Assembly (NCBI GenBank): GCA_022385805.1
Contig: MU277713.1
Span: 184,804 to 248,803, forward strand
From: Pilatotrama ljubarskyi
Lineage: Eukaryota; Basidiomycota; Agaricomycetes; Polyporales; Polyporaceae
Direction: 5' to 3'
DNA length: 64,000 nucleotides
The notes under the pieces: generated by a model
The model's database searches: none
What the model saw: only the letters and a program-made list of their open reading frames with translations
What the model was told of the DNA's origin: nothing
Part shown: piece by piece, positions 11,995 through 26,450 of the stretch
Numbering within the stretch: position 1 is the stretch's first letter
Layout of the letters: each line of letters opens with the position of its first letter
Position numbers and translations under genes: made by a program

Positions 11995-12424
11995 TGCAAG
12001 CCGATCCGTAATCCAAGAGGCCGTGCTTTGTGATATGTCTAGCGGGAGAACAAGAGAGTATCTAGTTAGGTATCGTCACAGCCTGGAAATAACTGTTGGG
12101 AGGACGGCTGTCGCACGCGTAGCTATGACGCATACCACGTGATCGCGTAAGTGAACAGCCCGTTCAGGCTGAGGTTTTCGTTGTCTCCGAACGACGCTTG
12201 CGTGGTCAACATCCTACTGGAAGAGTACACCCGGCGGCCTCCGACCCTGGCATGGTTGTCTAGGTGCACGGCCAGTGCTCGGGGCAAGTGTAGGGCCGAA
12301 ATTACCCAGCCTTGAGGCCTGAGGCCTTCAGGACCCGTCGATAGTGAACCAATCCGATAGAAGGTGCTCGGGAAGAAATGATGCCTACGGCACCTGAGGA
12401 GGCCTCAAGGTGCTTCCAATCAAG

Positions 12425-12595
12425 ATCGTTCAAGACGGAATGAACGATGGGGCACTCTCGAGTAATGATGCCGGTGCCTTCGCACATGTGATCTCCTGCA
12501 CGGCTGCCAATGCAATGGTGAGCTCGGAGCATCCGGAGCGAGATCACTGTGCGTGAAGCACTCGCGGACGCACACCATACTCTCTGGGCAGCGCA
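12425..12595 (-). pseudogene. Decayed duplicate fragment A
   Basis: On the minus strand this fragment resembles 14545-14700. Both contain a version of YMYEGTG or HMCEGTG preceded by a Cys-Ile-x-Gly segment, and the plus-strand DNA shares words such as CCGGTGCCTTCG. Here the reading frame shifts at least once relative to the other copy. It lies just upstream of tandem paralogue 1, as the second copy lies upstream of paralogue 2, so I infer that the fragment was duplicated with the gene and then decayed. The parent gene is not recognised. Confidence 0.35.
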
Positions 12596-13019
12596 CCTGG
12601 ACGAATGCATACGACACAGCCATGTCTCTTCCGGAGGCTGTGGTGACATGGCACACAGCCAGGCAGGTTAGTCCTCGAAGAATTGAGCATTGTGCGCACC
12701 TCATGAAATGGGCCCTTCACGCGGACGTAGTGGGACGTGAGGCAGAGTAAGCGCGAGTGCATCTTTGCGGGTGTGTGAATCGGTGCTACACAGCTACCAG
12801 CCTACCGCAGAACGTCAGTCGCATCATTGGCAACATCGAATCAATCGCGTCGGCAAGAAGCGCTTGACGAGCGAACCGGACTCTGGCCAGGGCAGATTGC
12901 GGAAGAGAGCTTCATAGGAGTGCTGATAATATCTCTAGGGCATGTCAAGAGGTTATAATGCATTACATTACCGATACTTGGTAAGATGTCCTGTTTGACG
13001 AAGTAGAACAAGCGGGGTC

Positions 13020-14166
13020 TCAGTCGCCGCGGAGGTTTATGCAGAACAGAGGCCCGCCGTCCACTACCGTCCCATCGTAGTAGAACTCGGTGATACGGCT
13101 GCAGAGCATCTCGCCGGGTCAGAGCGCGCTCGTCTCTTACAAATGGAAGCAACAGGTGGCCTACGCACCACACAGCGAGCACGTCGCGCAGACATTCGAA
13201 CCGCTGGTATGCGTCTTCTTCTGTCCACCCGTCAGGCAGACCCCGATCCCACAGCTCCCTCGCAATGTACTTCCGCTCGTACTCGATGAAGGGCTCATCA
13301 AGCCTGCACAGGATGGGTAAGTGCGCTGTCTACGAGGTTGATCGTATCGAGAGAGAGATAGACGTACTGCTGCCAAATAATCTGCATGACGTCGGACACC
13401 GTAATGCCAGTGTCCCTCTGCAGGATCCCGGCATCGTGGAACTCGTACCTCGCGATCTCTCCTAGAATGACTATACTCGTCGGCACGTCCGTCGCGAAGC
13501 TCCGCTCTATCAGGGGATGGTCGCTGAGCAGCACGCGCCCTTTGTAGGCCCTCTCCGTGTCCGTGAGCGGGCGGAGCTGCGCATCGTCGCACATGCCGTA
13601 CCCGCCCGACGAGCTGGTGCGGAACGCTGTGCGCAAGAGCACGCGATGCATGTTGACGGGCGGGTTCTTTTCCTCCTCGTTCTCTGAGTCGACGCTCATG
13701 AAACTGTCGACATCGGAGGAGTCGTCCTCTTTCCAATCGGAGAAGACGGTGAGTGGGCGGATGTAGTTTTGCGCACGCGCGATCCGCTGGGCTGCCACGT
13801 GTATGTTCAGCACTTTCCACTCCGTCTTCTTGCTGGTTGTTTGGTCGATAGCAAAGACGCACCGTTGTACTCCAGCAACCCCTGCCCACACTGCGGATGC
13901 GTGCAGAACCCGTCACGGTCTATGACCTCCAGCGCGATGTCCCGCCAACAATGTTCAGCCTCCAGATCATCCTCCTCCAGTGCGCCGATGCCGCTGTGCC
14001 AGCATACTCGCCGCCATAACTCGTCCGCGTCCTCTTCAGAGTCGTACAGCGCGGCAATGCGCGGGTGTGCCTTGTAGAAGCAGACGTGCGGGCGGATATC
14101 GGAGACGGGGATGCAGGACTTGATGGCGAGGAAGAGCTCGAGGGGGAGTGGGCGGCGGAGCGCCAT
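13020..14166 (-). CDS. F-box-like family protein, tandem paralogue 2
   Basis: This is the closest relative of the gene at 10783-11994. It starts at ATG 14166 (LRRPLPLELFLAIKSCIP) and carries DGFCTHPQCGQGLLEYN. An intron with donor GTGCGT then joins to AQRIARAQNYIRPLTVF; here the intron changes frame, which proves it for the family. The acidic linker, LRTAFRTSSSGGYGM, HPLIERSFATDVPTSIVIL and a C-terminal CRITEFYYDGTVVDGGPL follow, with a stop at 13020. The two copies share the same intron sites and most blocks, so they arose by tandem duplication. No catalytic residues are evident; function is unknown beyond a possible F-box adaptor. Confidence 0.65.
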
Positions 14167-14544
14167 GTACTTAGTGAGACTTTAGATATATGCTGAGCAG
14201 GAGCGCGAGAGAGTAGAGCACAGTTCCTCACGCGCCCGACAGCAAACGTCGAGGGAGGCGCACCATGTGGCACAAAGATCACGTGATCGCGTAAGTTGCG
14301 GGACCCCCGATTGAGGTTGTCTCCGGCGGACCCTCGATGATCCAGTATTGGCACACCCGGCGGTCTCCCGCAGATGTCTGACGATTCTCTGCAGCTAGAA
14401 GAGCTCTCTTATATTGGGGTGGGACTAGTTAGCATGAAATTCCTCATATGCATGATCATCGTAAACTCTCCAGGAAGCAACGACTCGGAGGGCTACTTGT
14501 CCACGTCAACGAACCCACCTGAATAAAACTGGCACATTCAGTCA

Positions 14545-14765
14545 ATTGCGTTCGAGACGAACAGAGAATTGAGGACCCTCTCCGGTGCTACCGGTGCCTT
14601 CGTACATGTATTCTGCTAAATGGCCGTTGATGCAACGGTCTACATCAGGAGCGAGTTCGTGGGCATAGCGCCGGACAGCACGCACCATACCCTCAACAGA
14701 CCCCGGAGAGTGCGCAGCTGTTCTGGGGATATCCCGGTCGGCCAGCTTTCCGCACCTCTCCATGC
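14545..14765 (-). pseudogene. Decayed duplicate fragment B
   Basis: The minus strand encodes a short open piece with RRYAHELAPDVDRCINGHL and EYMYEGTGSTGEG ending in FSVRLERN. It matches fragment A near 12.5 kb at both DNA and protein level but is too short to be a full gene and has no start context. It sits between tandem paralogues 2 and 3. Confidence 0.35.
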
Positions 14766-14987
14766 ATATGACCTAAAATGCTGTTTGAGAGTGTGGTAGA
14801 CGTACACCGTACGAAAGCGAGTGTGCGGTTCAGGCACGGTAGATGATAGACATTCCGCGGACCTGCTCGTGATACACTCGTGGCTGCTAGAACCTTACTC
14901 GAATTATCGTCATCCCGGGGTGTCATTGGCGTCAGGCGTGGCTGATCCACGTAGCACAGAGGACCATACATCTACGCCCCTCCCCCA

Positions 14988-16136
14988 TCAGTGTTGCCTG
15001 AACGCAAAGGCTGGCCCATATTCGGTGTTTTCTTCATACTCCAGCGTCTCGATAGGGCTACGTCGCGGAGCGATCAGCTTCAAATGTGCGGGCCCCGAAC
15101 TCCAAGCAACTTCAACTTACCACACAGCTAGGATGGAGCGCAGGTGACGAGTCGTGGAGAACGCGTCCTTGTATGTCCAATCCTTCGGGAAACACCGCTC
15201 GTGCATCGACACGTACTCGCACGCATTGTCCACAGTGAGATAGCGGTCCAGCCTGGATGCACCTGCGTCAATCACCGTCCCCGGGAAGATCACAACTCAC
15301 ATGCACATACTCCCGGTGGACCGCCTTGACAACGTCAAACACGATGATCGCCCGCCCGCCGCGTTCCATAATAGCCTCTGTCAACCTCAACCCTCCGAGG
15401 CGCAGCAGTATCATGTTCGACACGGGTGTCGACGTCGCGAAGCTTCGCGCCGCGAGCGGGTGCCGAGCGAGGTACAGGCCCGTGTAATCTTCGCCGAGTT
15501 GGTAATACTGAATATCGTCCACCGCACGCAACGGAGCGTCGGGGTCGCGGAGGTGAGCATCGAGTTCGACAGGATCTCCGCGAAACATATCGGAGTAGCG
15601 CTTGAACTCAATATGTCCCAGGAGCTGGTGTATCTCGAGGGGCACGTAGTCGCCGTCATTCATGCCAAGACGGCGCGGCTTCAGAGGTTCGACGTGCTCC
15701 GCTGCCTCGCGCATGCGCTGGCCTAGGGGTGCGGCAGAGTCAACCTGCCGACTATGAAGGAACGAAAAGAGGAAATATACGACGTACGGTTGTACTCCAG
15801 GAGTGTCTCCCCACATTGCGGATGCTTGCAGAACCCATCGCGCGATATGCAGTCGATAGCGATCTCTTTCCACGAAAGGCCCGGGACCGCGGACACGATG
15901 TGGGGTCGGAGAGCCGGGTCTATGTTTTCGTGCTTGACGATGCCAGCGCCAATACCGTTCTCCCAGCAAAGGAGCTGCCAGAAGGCGTCCGGATCGTCCG
16001 TAGAGTCGTACAGCGCTGCGACCCTGGAGCTGCTCAGGTAGAAGCAGACATGGCTCCGCAGGTCCCAGGACGGGGGGTGTTCCTTGATAACGATGAGCAA
16101 TTCCTGAGGAAAATCGAGCTTTTCCGTGGGCGCCAT
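14988..16136 (-). CDS. F-box-like family protein, tandem paralogue 3 (divergent)
   Basis: This starts at ATG 16136 (EKLDFPQELLIVIKEHPP) and keeps HVCFYLSSSRVAALYDS and the signature DGFCKHPQCGETLLEYN, with the intron after LLEYN at the same place as in its two neighbours. It has lost the acidic linker; the middle instead reads REAAEHVEPLKPRRLG. The ATS block is kept as HPLAARSFATSTPVSNMIL. Further exons give YLTVDNACEYVSMHERCF and a C-terminus ending ENTEYGPAFAFRQH, stopping at 14988. It is clearly the oldest or fastest-changing member of the array. Function is unknown. Confidence 0.62.
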
Positions 16137-16236
16137 GCAGTGCTGCCGGCGTGCGAGAGTGGTGGTGGTCTCTGGGCAATCGCAAACTCAGCCGGGGGGC
16201 GTCGCGCGAATTGAGTCACCAGGACGTCTGTCAAAC

Positions 16237-16298
16237 ATACTGGACCAGTATCCTGTCAGTATGGATCCAGGGTCAGACTAGATATCGGATCCATACTG
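16237..16298. repeat. Palindrome cluster upstream of paralogue 3
   Basis: A perfect 12-bp inverted repeat, CAGTATGGATCC and GGATCCATACTG (16257-16268 and 16287-16298, 18-bp spacer), follows a near-perfect 15-bp palindrome at 16237-16251. Both arms share the core ATACTGG/CCAGTAT. The cluster lies 100-160 bp upstream of the start codon of paralogue 3 and could be a protein-binding site or a transposon footprint. Confidence 0.6.
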
Positions 16299-17131
16299 GC
16301 CATTGACAGCTGCTGCACTTCGGATCCGTAAGAGGCAAGTGCTGTAGTTCAGCCTCAACTCCAGGCTGGCGCGTCGGACGCGCTCATCGGACAAATCTCT
16401 TTGATGTGGGATCTCCACGCCCATGCTGCTCTCAATACATAAGGTCGTGCGGATCCTGTAGTAACATAGGGACGTTTCCTTCCCGACCGATAGGTGCAAC
16501 ATACAACCGTGGACTCAGGCCTCAACAGGCAAGTGTGTCGTCTCCGCATATGCATCCAGCGAATATCACAGCATATGACCGGCAAAGGATCCGGAGAGAT
16601 GTGCCTAAAGGCCGGGTGAGTCCCATCTGAACTTACTCCCGCGTGCAGATGTGCTCTCGCCGCGACTCACAGGGCGGCGATGATACCACTACGATATCCG
16701 ACCACTCTCCAGATCCTTGAAGATCGACGCCGCAGGCTGCACATAGAGTAAGACAGAGGACGTCGGGGGTCGTCGCGAACAGCGCTCTGCTCATAACGGA
16801 CACTTCACGTTCGAGCTCAGTCTCTCCTACGAAGCGCGAACCAGTAACTGCACAGCTCAGCGAATCTATCAGGGCTCTTCATGTCTTGTAGAGCGCTCCT
16901 CGCCACGAGAATGAATCGTGAATACGACACGAGGCCAGCGAAGCTGACGCACCTACTTCTGACAGTCTGCGCTCACATCACCCCTCGTTGGTCGAGACGT
17001 GCAGCGGGTTACCTCCAAAGCAATGCGTGGTAACAGTCGCGACGATCGTCCAAATATACAAACAACCGCCAGTCTCGTACGGCGTCGTACCACGACAGTA
17101 CGGTGAGGGGAGCGCAGGGGGAGGGAGGAGT
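16299..17131. other. No supported gene
   Basis: Only short frames without domains are present on both strands. The right end should hold the 3' untranslated region of the DGAT2 gene. Confidence 0.45.
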
Positions 17132-19056
17132 TCACTCGATGATGCTGAGCTCGCGTGTCCTCGTCCGCGCGAACTCGTCCTTGTACGTATTCCAAATCCT
17201 GCGTTGAGAAAACGTTGTGAGCAGATCGCGCACACAGAACAGGATAGAAGTGCAAGGGAAACCCGCCCTAAGCGAAGATACGGGGAGCGGACGTACCACA
17301 TCAACTCATCTATGTATTGCTGCTGCACGTGGGTGATCTCCTCTAGTGTTGGCTTGTCGCATTGCACAACATGTATGGGGTGGCCGACTGCGTCGAAGAG
17401 CTCAAGAACCCAGTGCATGCAAACAGATGGGAAGAGGCACTCACTGACTGCGACGATTCGTCTGCGGTACGGCATTAGGCCCAGGTTATCTACAATGACA
17501 GCCTGTATAAGCAGGGTGCAGAGGGTACCGCAGAACATGACAGCAACGTACAATTTAGCAGGCCTCGCCCGTGAAAAAGCGGCAGCGTGAACCCGAACAA
17601 GTTCTGGAACTTCTTCTGCAGGGTGTACAGCGTGGTGCCTTTCTGGTTCGGCATCTGTTGGAAAATCTGCAGCCACGGTCTCTCAGCCCATTTCCACCGT
17701 GGATGTGCTACGGCGACTCACGTCGTTCTCCCCAAAGGAAAACACGGGAACGAGATCGGCACTGCGAACATCATCCGAATCAGGGGCACAGCAAACAGAA
17801 GCTGACCTCGGCATCCTAACTCACCCATGTTGGATGGCGATCTTGATGAAACCCAGCCTGACATGCACCGTCATATCCTCAGTCTCAGGCCGTATGCAAA
17901 CCACGCGTACCTCTTTCTCAGGGTCAAGTCCGCCGTTCCGGGATGCGCGCTGAGACTCTCAGCGGCGCCGCCCACCACGATCGTGATGGCGTTCCCTGGG
18001 CCCTTTTTCAGGATGTTGGAGCACGACTGCTTCGATACGGAGCAGACGCCCATGGCAAGAATAATGTCGCGGTAGAACGGAACGCGGAAATTTGACGCGA
18101 GCGTAAGCAGATGAGGGATGATTCCCGGGAACGCAGCAGAGAAGCCGGTGCCTGCAAGGTAGAGAACTGGTGAGCTGCGGTCGAAACGCGGTGTATGGGC
18201 ATGGCTTACTCTCGGTGGCAAATGTGCATATCGCACCCCTGCATTGAACAGCTTAGACTCTTGAAACAGTAATATCCGGAGAGCGACTTACATGCCGATG
18301 ATTCCTACAGTGCGCAGGCCAGAGTTAGCGGCCAAACACATGCATGACGGGCGCAGTCCACCCACCGTGTGGGTGGTATCCGAAGACATATGGTCGATCG
18401 GGGGGTAATTCACATGTCTTCCTCCCGGAAAGGCGCACTTAGGTCTCAGCCCCTCTCAGCAATGTGGAGGTCTCGCTCACCTTGAGGAACCTGCTCGGAG
18501 TCAACCACTGTGCGCAGCCAGACAGTCAAGGCAGAACTCACGATGCAGGGTAGTAGTCGGCGAAGTACCGCCAGAAGCTCATGGAGCGGAAGGTGGGGCT
18601 CAAGCGACCGCCGTTCTCCGGGCTCTTGTCAATGTAAACAACCCATAGCATATATGCGGCCAAGATGGGCCATAGTGGCGGAAAGGAGCTGCAGGAACTT
18701 CAGGCGAAACGCCTCGGAAGCGGAGAGATAGGGGAAGCGCACCAGAGAAGAAGAAACGCGGTAATGCACCAGATGATCGTCGTTGACCATATCGCGACAG
18801 CAAGCGTCTGGAGTCTCCTCTTCCTCGGAATTTTCGCGGGCACGAACCTGGTAGCAGCAGCAGCGAAACAGCGCACCCGAGTCAGCGAATGCTTCAGGCG
18901 AATGCAGAGGATGGATGCGGACTCGATATGTGCATGGAGATTTGCGACGGGCTTGAGGGGCGTGGTGGTGAGGCTGCTGAGGCTGCTAAGACGTTCGCGC
19001 AGAGAAGAAGAGGAGACGTTGCGTGCGGCGGACGTGAACACCTTCCTGACTTCCAT
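17132..19056 (-). CDS. DGA1: Diacylglycerol O-acyltransferase, DGAT2 family
   Basis: This ER or lipid-droplet enzyme transfers an acyl group from acyl-CoA to diacylglycerol, the last step of triacylglycerol synthesis. Splicing about ten short introns gives RRLQTLAVAIW and a hydrophobic hairpin, then LWVVYIDKSPENGGR, SFWRYFADYYPASFLK and the active-site motif YVFGYHPHGIIGMGAI. After that come PHLLTLASNFRVPFYRDII, GVCSVSKQSCSNIL, IVVGGAAESLSAHPGTADL, DLVPVFSFGEND, FGFTLPLFHGRGLLNYN, LGLMPYRRRIVAVVGHPI and the final exon RIWNTYKDEFARTRTREL, stopping at 17132. All hallmark blocks are intact. ATG 19056 gives a Ser-rich N-terminal extension of about 75 residues before the conserved core; a shorter start is possible, because few N-terminal residues are conserved in the family. 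Confidence 0.96.
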
Positions 19057-19579
19057 CGCGCCGGAGACAATATGGAGTAGCAGACTGTGAACGAATCCGG
19101 GCGTGCGTCTGACCGGAACCGACCTAGCACCGTACGCGAGTGGTCGGACGTCTTGCGGAGTGGACAGGGAAATGCACGGACGCAAGCGACTGCGTGAGTG
19201 CGGAGCTGCGAGGAGAGGGTGGGAAGGAGAAACGGAAGAAGAGAGCGGAAGAATGCTGGAGACGAGAAGAGGACAGGACTTGAGACCGACGGCGCAGACC
19301 AAGCGCGACTCGCAGCTGCCCCTTGCACCCGGCCCGTGTGCCACACCCCGCATATGGCGTCACCACGCGCTTCTCTCATCTGCGCGCATCTCCTTCTCAG
19401 TCGCTCTTGCTCACACGCAAGCATCATCGAGGCTTAGCGAGAGGAATGCGATTCGATATACTACAAGGTGGCCAAACGATCTAATCATTGTGCAACAGAA
19501 CTACAGAGCTCGAACTCAAGACCACGCCATCCGCCGTCCCATGCACGGGCACTCCAAGGGGTGAGACGAGGGACGTTCT

Positions 19580-22405
<2,826 letters not shown>

Positions 22406-22911
22406 GTCGTACGATGTCGTGAAGGGGGTGGTGGAAAGAGTGAGAGAACAAAGCTGAGGACGGGCTTATGAGGTTTGGGGACAAGGACGACGCGCGTCCC
22501 CTCAGCATTACTCGACGCGTCACTCTCCGGAGCGTGGGAAAGCTGGCCGGCCTTCCGGACAATTCCAGTGCTCTCTCACGGCCCCAATGTGGCAACTCTT
22601 TCCATTTGGAGGCGCTCACGCCGGCGCAGAGGTCTCCTTGCGCTGACTGAAGCCTTGAGGTCTTGATGAAATTGTCCAAGGGCAGCGGCGTATTGACTGC
22701 TCCGAGTCCCAAGCATCTTACACACTAGCCATCGGCGCCACGAAGCGACCGACATGATATGCAGCAGCACTCCAGTTACTCAGCGCAAGCATCATCAAAT
22801 GAATATCATACAACGCGTACGGCTCGCAGACGGCAGCGTTCACAATCACCAACTACAGAGGTGTGATCAGTTATCGAGGCCGAGAGGAGGCAGGCCACAA
22901 GGATACTCACA

Positions 22912-23856
22912 TTACATCTCCTCATCATCGAAGTTGATCTCCTCCACAGGGAAGTCGCCCACTTTGACCCTCTCAGGCTTGACGAATACGCCGTGGTTTG
23001 GCGGACACTCGAAGTATCTCTTCCCCTTAACACTGACCATGACACGCATTTCAGGATAGTTCCGGAAAATATTAGGAGGCCCGGCAAGACCACTCACGAT
23101 CCATCATTCTTGCCTATGGGCTCGTCGTATTCAACACCAACCCAGATGCCCTTCGCGAACTCCGTAGGGCCGACAAACCTGACCGTACCGCGCTTGTGGA
23201 AGTCTTCCTCGGTTGACTCGACTTCGCAGCGGGCGCCAATTGGTATGTCGAGATTCTGTACTTTCTGGGCCTCCTCGGCAGCCTTCTCTGCGAAGCGTCC
23301 TATCTTATGGCGCTGTTTATATGCAAGTACGGTGTCTGCGAAGCCCTGAGATCAAGCTGTCACAGCTTGTGAATCCATGTGCTCACCCTGTCTCTGAGCA
23401 TACTCCGTCTCGCTCAACTCGAACTTGTCCACTTGAGACGTATCCGATAGTTGACCGGTGAAGGACGTCGCAGGGTTCAGGTCATGAACCTGGGTAGTAA
23501 TGCACGTAGCCTCGGTGCATCGACAAGGAAAACGGCCGATAGCAACGCACCTTCAGCACCTGCCAATCATGAACGCCGTAGAATCCCAGAGGTTTGCTAT
23601 CATCCGAGAGCACGCCGAGCGGTTCAGGAGCATCCTCCGAAGCCAGAACCGAGATCTCTTGGTTTTGAACAGGGATTCCGGTGATCAGCTCAAGTTTGTT
23701 CTGGCAGATGGGTTGACCGGAGCAGATATGAGCGCGCTGCGATAAGACCGGTCAGGACGAACACACCTTGAGCTGTCCGACAGTCAGGCCAAGATCAAAC
23801 CGCCTCTCTGAGCGCGTGTCCGGAGAGACGACAAATACGTTGACTGTACTATGCAT
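22912..23856 (-). CDS. ALF1: Tubulin-folding cofactor B (CAP-Gly protein)
   Basis: Cofactor B binds alpha-tubulin released from chaperonin and passes it to cofactor E. The first exon ([20 protein letters not shown]) and the next ([18 protein letters not shown]) form the N-terminal ubiquitin-like domain. A coiled segment ([19 protein letters not shown]) leads to the CAP-Gly domain: [47 protein letters not shown], then [20 protein letters not shown]. The protein ends NFDDEEM at 22912, the acidic C-terminus expected of the family. An in-frame ATG at 23895 would add 13 residues (MRLIRLLNALDIP); I prefer 23856, which starts just before the conserved VNV strand. Confidence 0.95.
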
Positions 23857-24305
23857 CGGAATGTCAAGAGCGTTTAGAAGCCGGATGAGTCTCATTATAG
23901 AATAAATGGACATGCATTGGCTTTGATGGCCTCATAATGGGTCGTGCAGAACTATTTCACACCTCCAGCGATGCGAGCTGTCTTGAGAATCCGGTCAACA
24001 GCGAGAGCCTGCGGTAAAGGTGATCAACGCGTTCGAATCAGGTATGAATAGCTGGTACGCTTGGCCTAGAGCAGTTGCTGCGAAAGCCTGGCGGATGGTG
24101 GCCGAACGCGTCCAAGATGCGATCGCGCCCGTGCCTCCACCACCGCCGGCCCGCCACCCGGCTTGCCTCGCCTATTGCGATGCTCCGAGTACCGGGGAAC
24201 GAGGAGAAGAACGGATTCCGCTATGCGTTTCGGACGCCCACTCCACGACCTCCGACGGTACGCCTTGCTTGCCTTGTGTATAGCCCGTGAAGAGGCTGCT
24301 AGACG
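23857..24305. other. Divergent promoter region between cofactor B and thioesterase
   Basis: The two genes are transcribed away from each other, so about 450 bp serve both promoters. A CCTCCACCACCGCCG-type run near 24133 is the main sequence feature. Open frames here do not join the thioesterase frame and are not needed for it. Confidence 0.5.
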
Positions 24306-25227
24306 ATGAACGCGCTCATACGGTCGCGCCGCAATTGGGGCTTTACGCGAGCAGTACGCGCACCCTTGCACGTCCGGCACTCATCCATTCGGGTGAGTTC
24401 TCTGAGTCAAGCTCGCGTCCGACTCGTCTATGGGGTGAGCCTAATATTTGGTTGCGTGGCAGGCTCTCCAGGACAAATTCAAGGATCCCACCTCTCCGTT
24501 CCATCTGCCTCCCGGTACTCAAGGGCCAGATTCCCCTGACCCTTTGCCAGAAGAGTTGTCACCGGCGGATGAAGGGCGCGCGAGATTCATCGAGCTCGGG
24601 TATGACCCAGATAGCTTTTGGGAGCAACCTATCGTATGGGGAGACCATGACTCTTTTCAGTAAGTTCCGCCTGAGGAAACGGGTGCAAACCGCCTGAACG
24701 ACGTCGTAACAGGCATGTCAACAATGTTCGTTATCGTACGTCTCTCCTTCTCCATGCATTATGAAGTATAAAGCTATACTGAGATCACTTCCATAGTTCG
24801 CTTCCTAGAGTCCGGTCGCATCCATTGGATGCGCGCTCTAGGCCATGAACTCGGCGGGCCTGCGAAAGCCGACGCGATGATCAAGGGCAAAGGAGTCTCG
24901 CTCATCCTCAAGTCAATCTCCCTCGACTACAAGCGTCCGGTTGTCTACCCAGACACGCTTCTTGTTGCGCACAAGCCGCATCCCGGCCCGCTGCATACCT
25001 CGTCGAATGTCGACAGTGCTGCGGTTAACACCAAGCGCCAGGCGAAGACTCACTTCCATGTCATGGGCGCGATTTGGTCCTACGCGCAGCGACGGATCGT
25101 GACGGAATCGGACTCGGTGCTCGTATGGTACGATTATGACAAGCTGGCGAAATGCGATCCGGGCGAGGAGGCGAGGGCCGTTATTCAGAGAAGGATGGAT
25201 CTCGGTAAACCTCGAGGCTCGTTATAG
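24306..25227 (+). CDS. Hotdog-fold thioesterase, probably mitochondrial
   Basis: ATG 24306 opens an Arg-rich, acid-free N-terminus (MNALIRSRRNWGFTRAVRAP) that looks like a mitochondrial targeting peptide. After one intron the mature part reads ALQDKFKDPTSPFHLPPGT, then the thioesterase signature WGDHDSFQHVNNVRYVRFLE, in which D of DHDSFQHVN is the usual catalytic acid and HVN the substrate-proximal turn. GVSLILKSISLDYKRPVVYP and TKTHF-like beta strands follow, to a stop at 25227. Exons meet at HVNNVRY across two short introns. Members of this 4HBT-type family hydrolyse acyl-CoA thioesters; the acyl chain preference is not readable. Basidiomycetes carry several similar proteins, so orthology is open. 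Confidence 0.9.
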
Positions 25228-26450
25228 GTGCCGCCTTCAGGCTGCACGAATTGGCGCGAGAGGTAGCCGCGTCGACGTTCGACTATACTGCAACTTGTTA
25301 CCTTGCACATACACGCGCTAAGTAGATCTAACCATCTCATCCGCGGAATGTCACCACACAACCCCTACACTAGCCTTGCAGTACCGCTGGGCAGGAGCCA
25401 ATGCTTAGGAAAGCTGATGGCGGCGTTCCAAAGCGCACGACACTATCGACTGGTCGAAGAATCAGCGGCGCTCACGATGAGTATGACCTTGCGCCGTGTG
25501 CTCGTTCACCACTCGCTTTCGCTGCAGCCTCGATGGCGATTGTATGGCCAGAAATACCTGGCATCGAGTCACTCTGCCGCCTCCACTGGGTGGTTCAGTG
25601 ATGGAAATTGGCGTGGCTATACTCACAGCTCGTCAGGCTCAATGTCCAAGCATCATCTGCTCGTACTGCAGAATCCTGTATAATTCAAGCATACACAAAG
25701 GAATGGGTAAGTCATCGCTCGAGATGTTTCATCTGAGCGTGTACTAGTCTCTCAGGGCTCTGAAACTGCCGGGCCGAGCCCGAAAAGCGATGCTACCCAG
25801 ATCCATGGACGATGCGCCGCGGCTGCTCTTGGACTAGACCCAGACCGGACGAGACCTCGAACAGACTTGACGCCCTGTTATACCTTGTTGTACTACGTTT
25901 GCATCCTCTCCGAGCTGCATTCCTCTCTTCAGCTGTCCAGTTGTCCCCTGCGGCCGGCAAGTGGCCAACACCTACGTCTGTACTAGTACGCTAACACATG
26001 GCCACAACTCTTAGTTTATCAGCTTGCAGAGACTGCCCGTGCACAAAGGGTGCGATACCCTCAACCGAGCTCGCCGACCAGATTCCTGCCACATGCGTGC
26101 CTCTGTGGCGGAGTGGGACGATTCGTCCAGCCCAGACCCGTTAAAGGCGGTGCATAGTCGTCCCTCGCCGGGTCTTGCCCCACGGCTGCACAAAATTCGC
26201 GGAGAATATGCCAATCGTTTTTGGAACCTCCTCTGACGTTGTGAGCTGCCGGTCGGTCTGGATTGCGGGCATGATACGAGTTCCGCCAGGTTACGGATCC
26301 CTCTCTGCCCTGCGTCCGCCGCGCGATACCATGTCGTATATAAGATGATTCTGCAAGCTCCCGAGCTGGTCATCAACCACCGCGCCAGATCCCATTGACA
26401 ACATTGCCTTGACGCCTCACTTGCCATCGCCAGCTTGCCCTCACATATCC
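25228..26450. other. Intergenic; promoter of the RING gene at its right end
   Basis: No gene is supported over about 1.2 kb. The sequence TATATAAG at about 26336-26343 lies 110 nt upstream of the RING-gene ATG and is a good TATA element on the plus strand. Confidence 0.5.
26336..26343 (+). promoter_or_regulatory. TATA element of the RING-finger gene
   Basis: TATATAAG on the plus strand, about 110 nt before ATG 26451, followed by a pyrimidine- and CA-rich leader. Confidence 0.6.

Noticed and set aside
19057..19353. Extended DGAT2 N-terminus reading from 19353
   Set aside because: The extra sequence is pyrimidine-rich leader in character, lacks conserved residues, and an ATG with better context lies at 19056.
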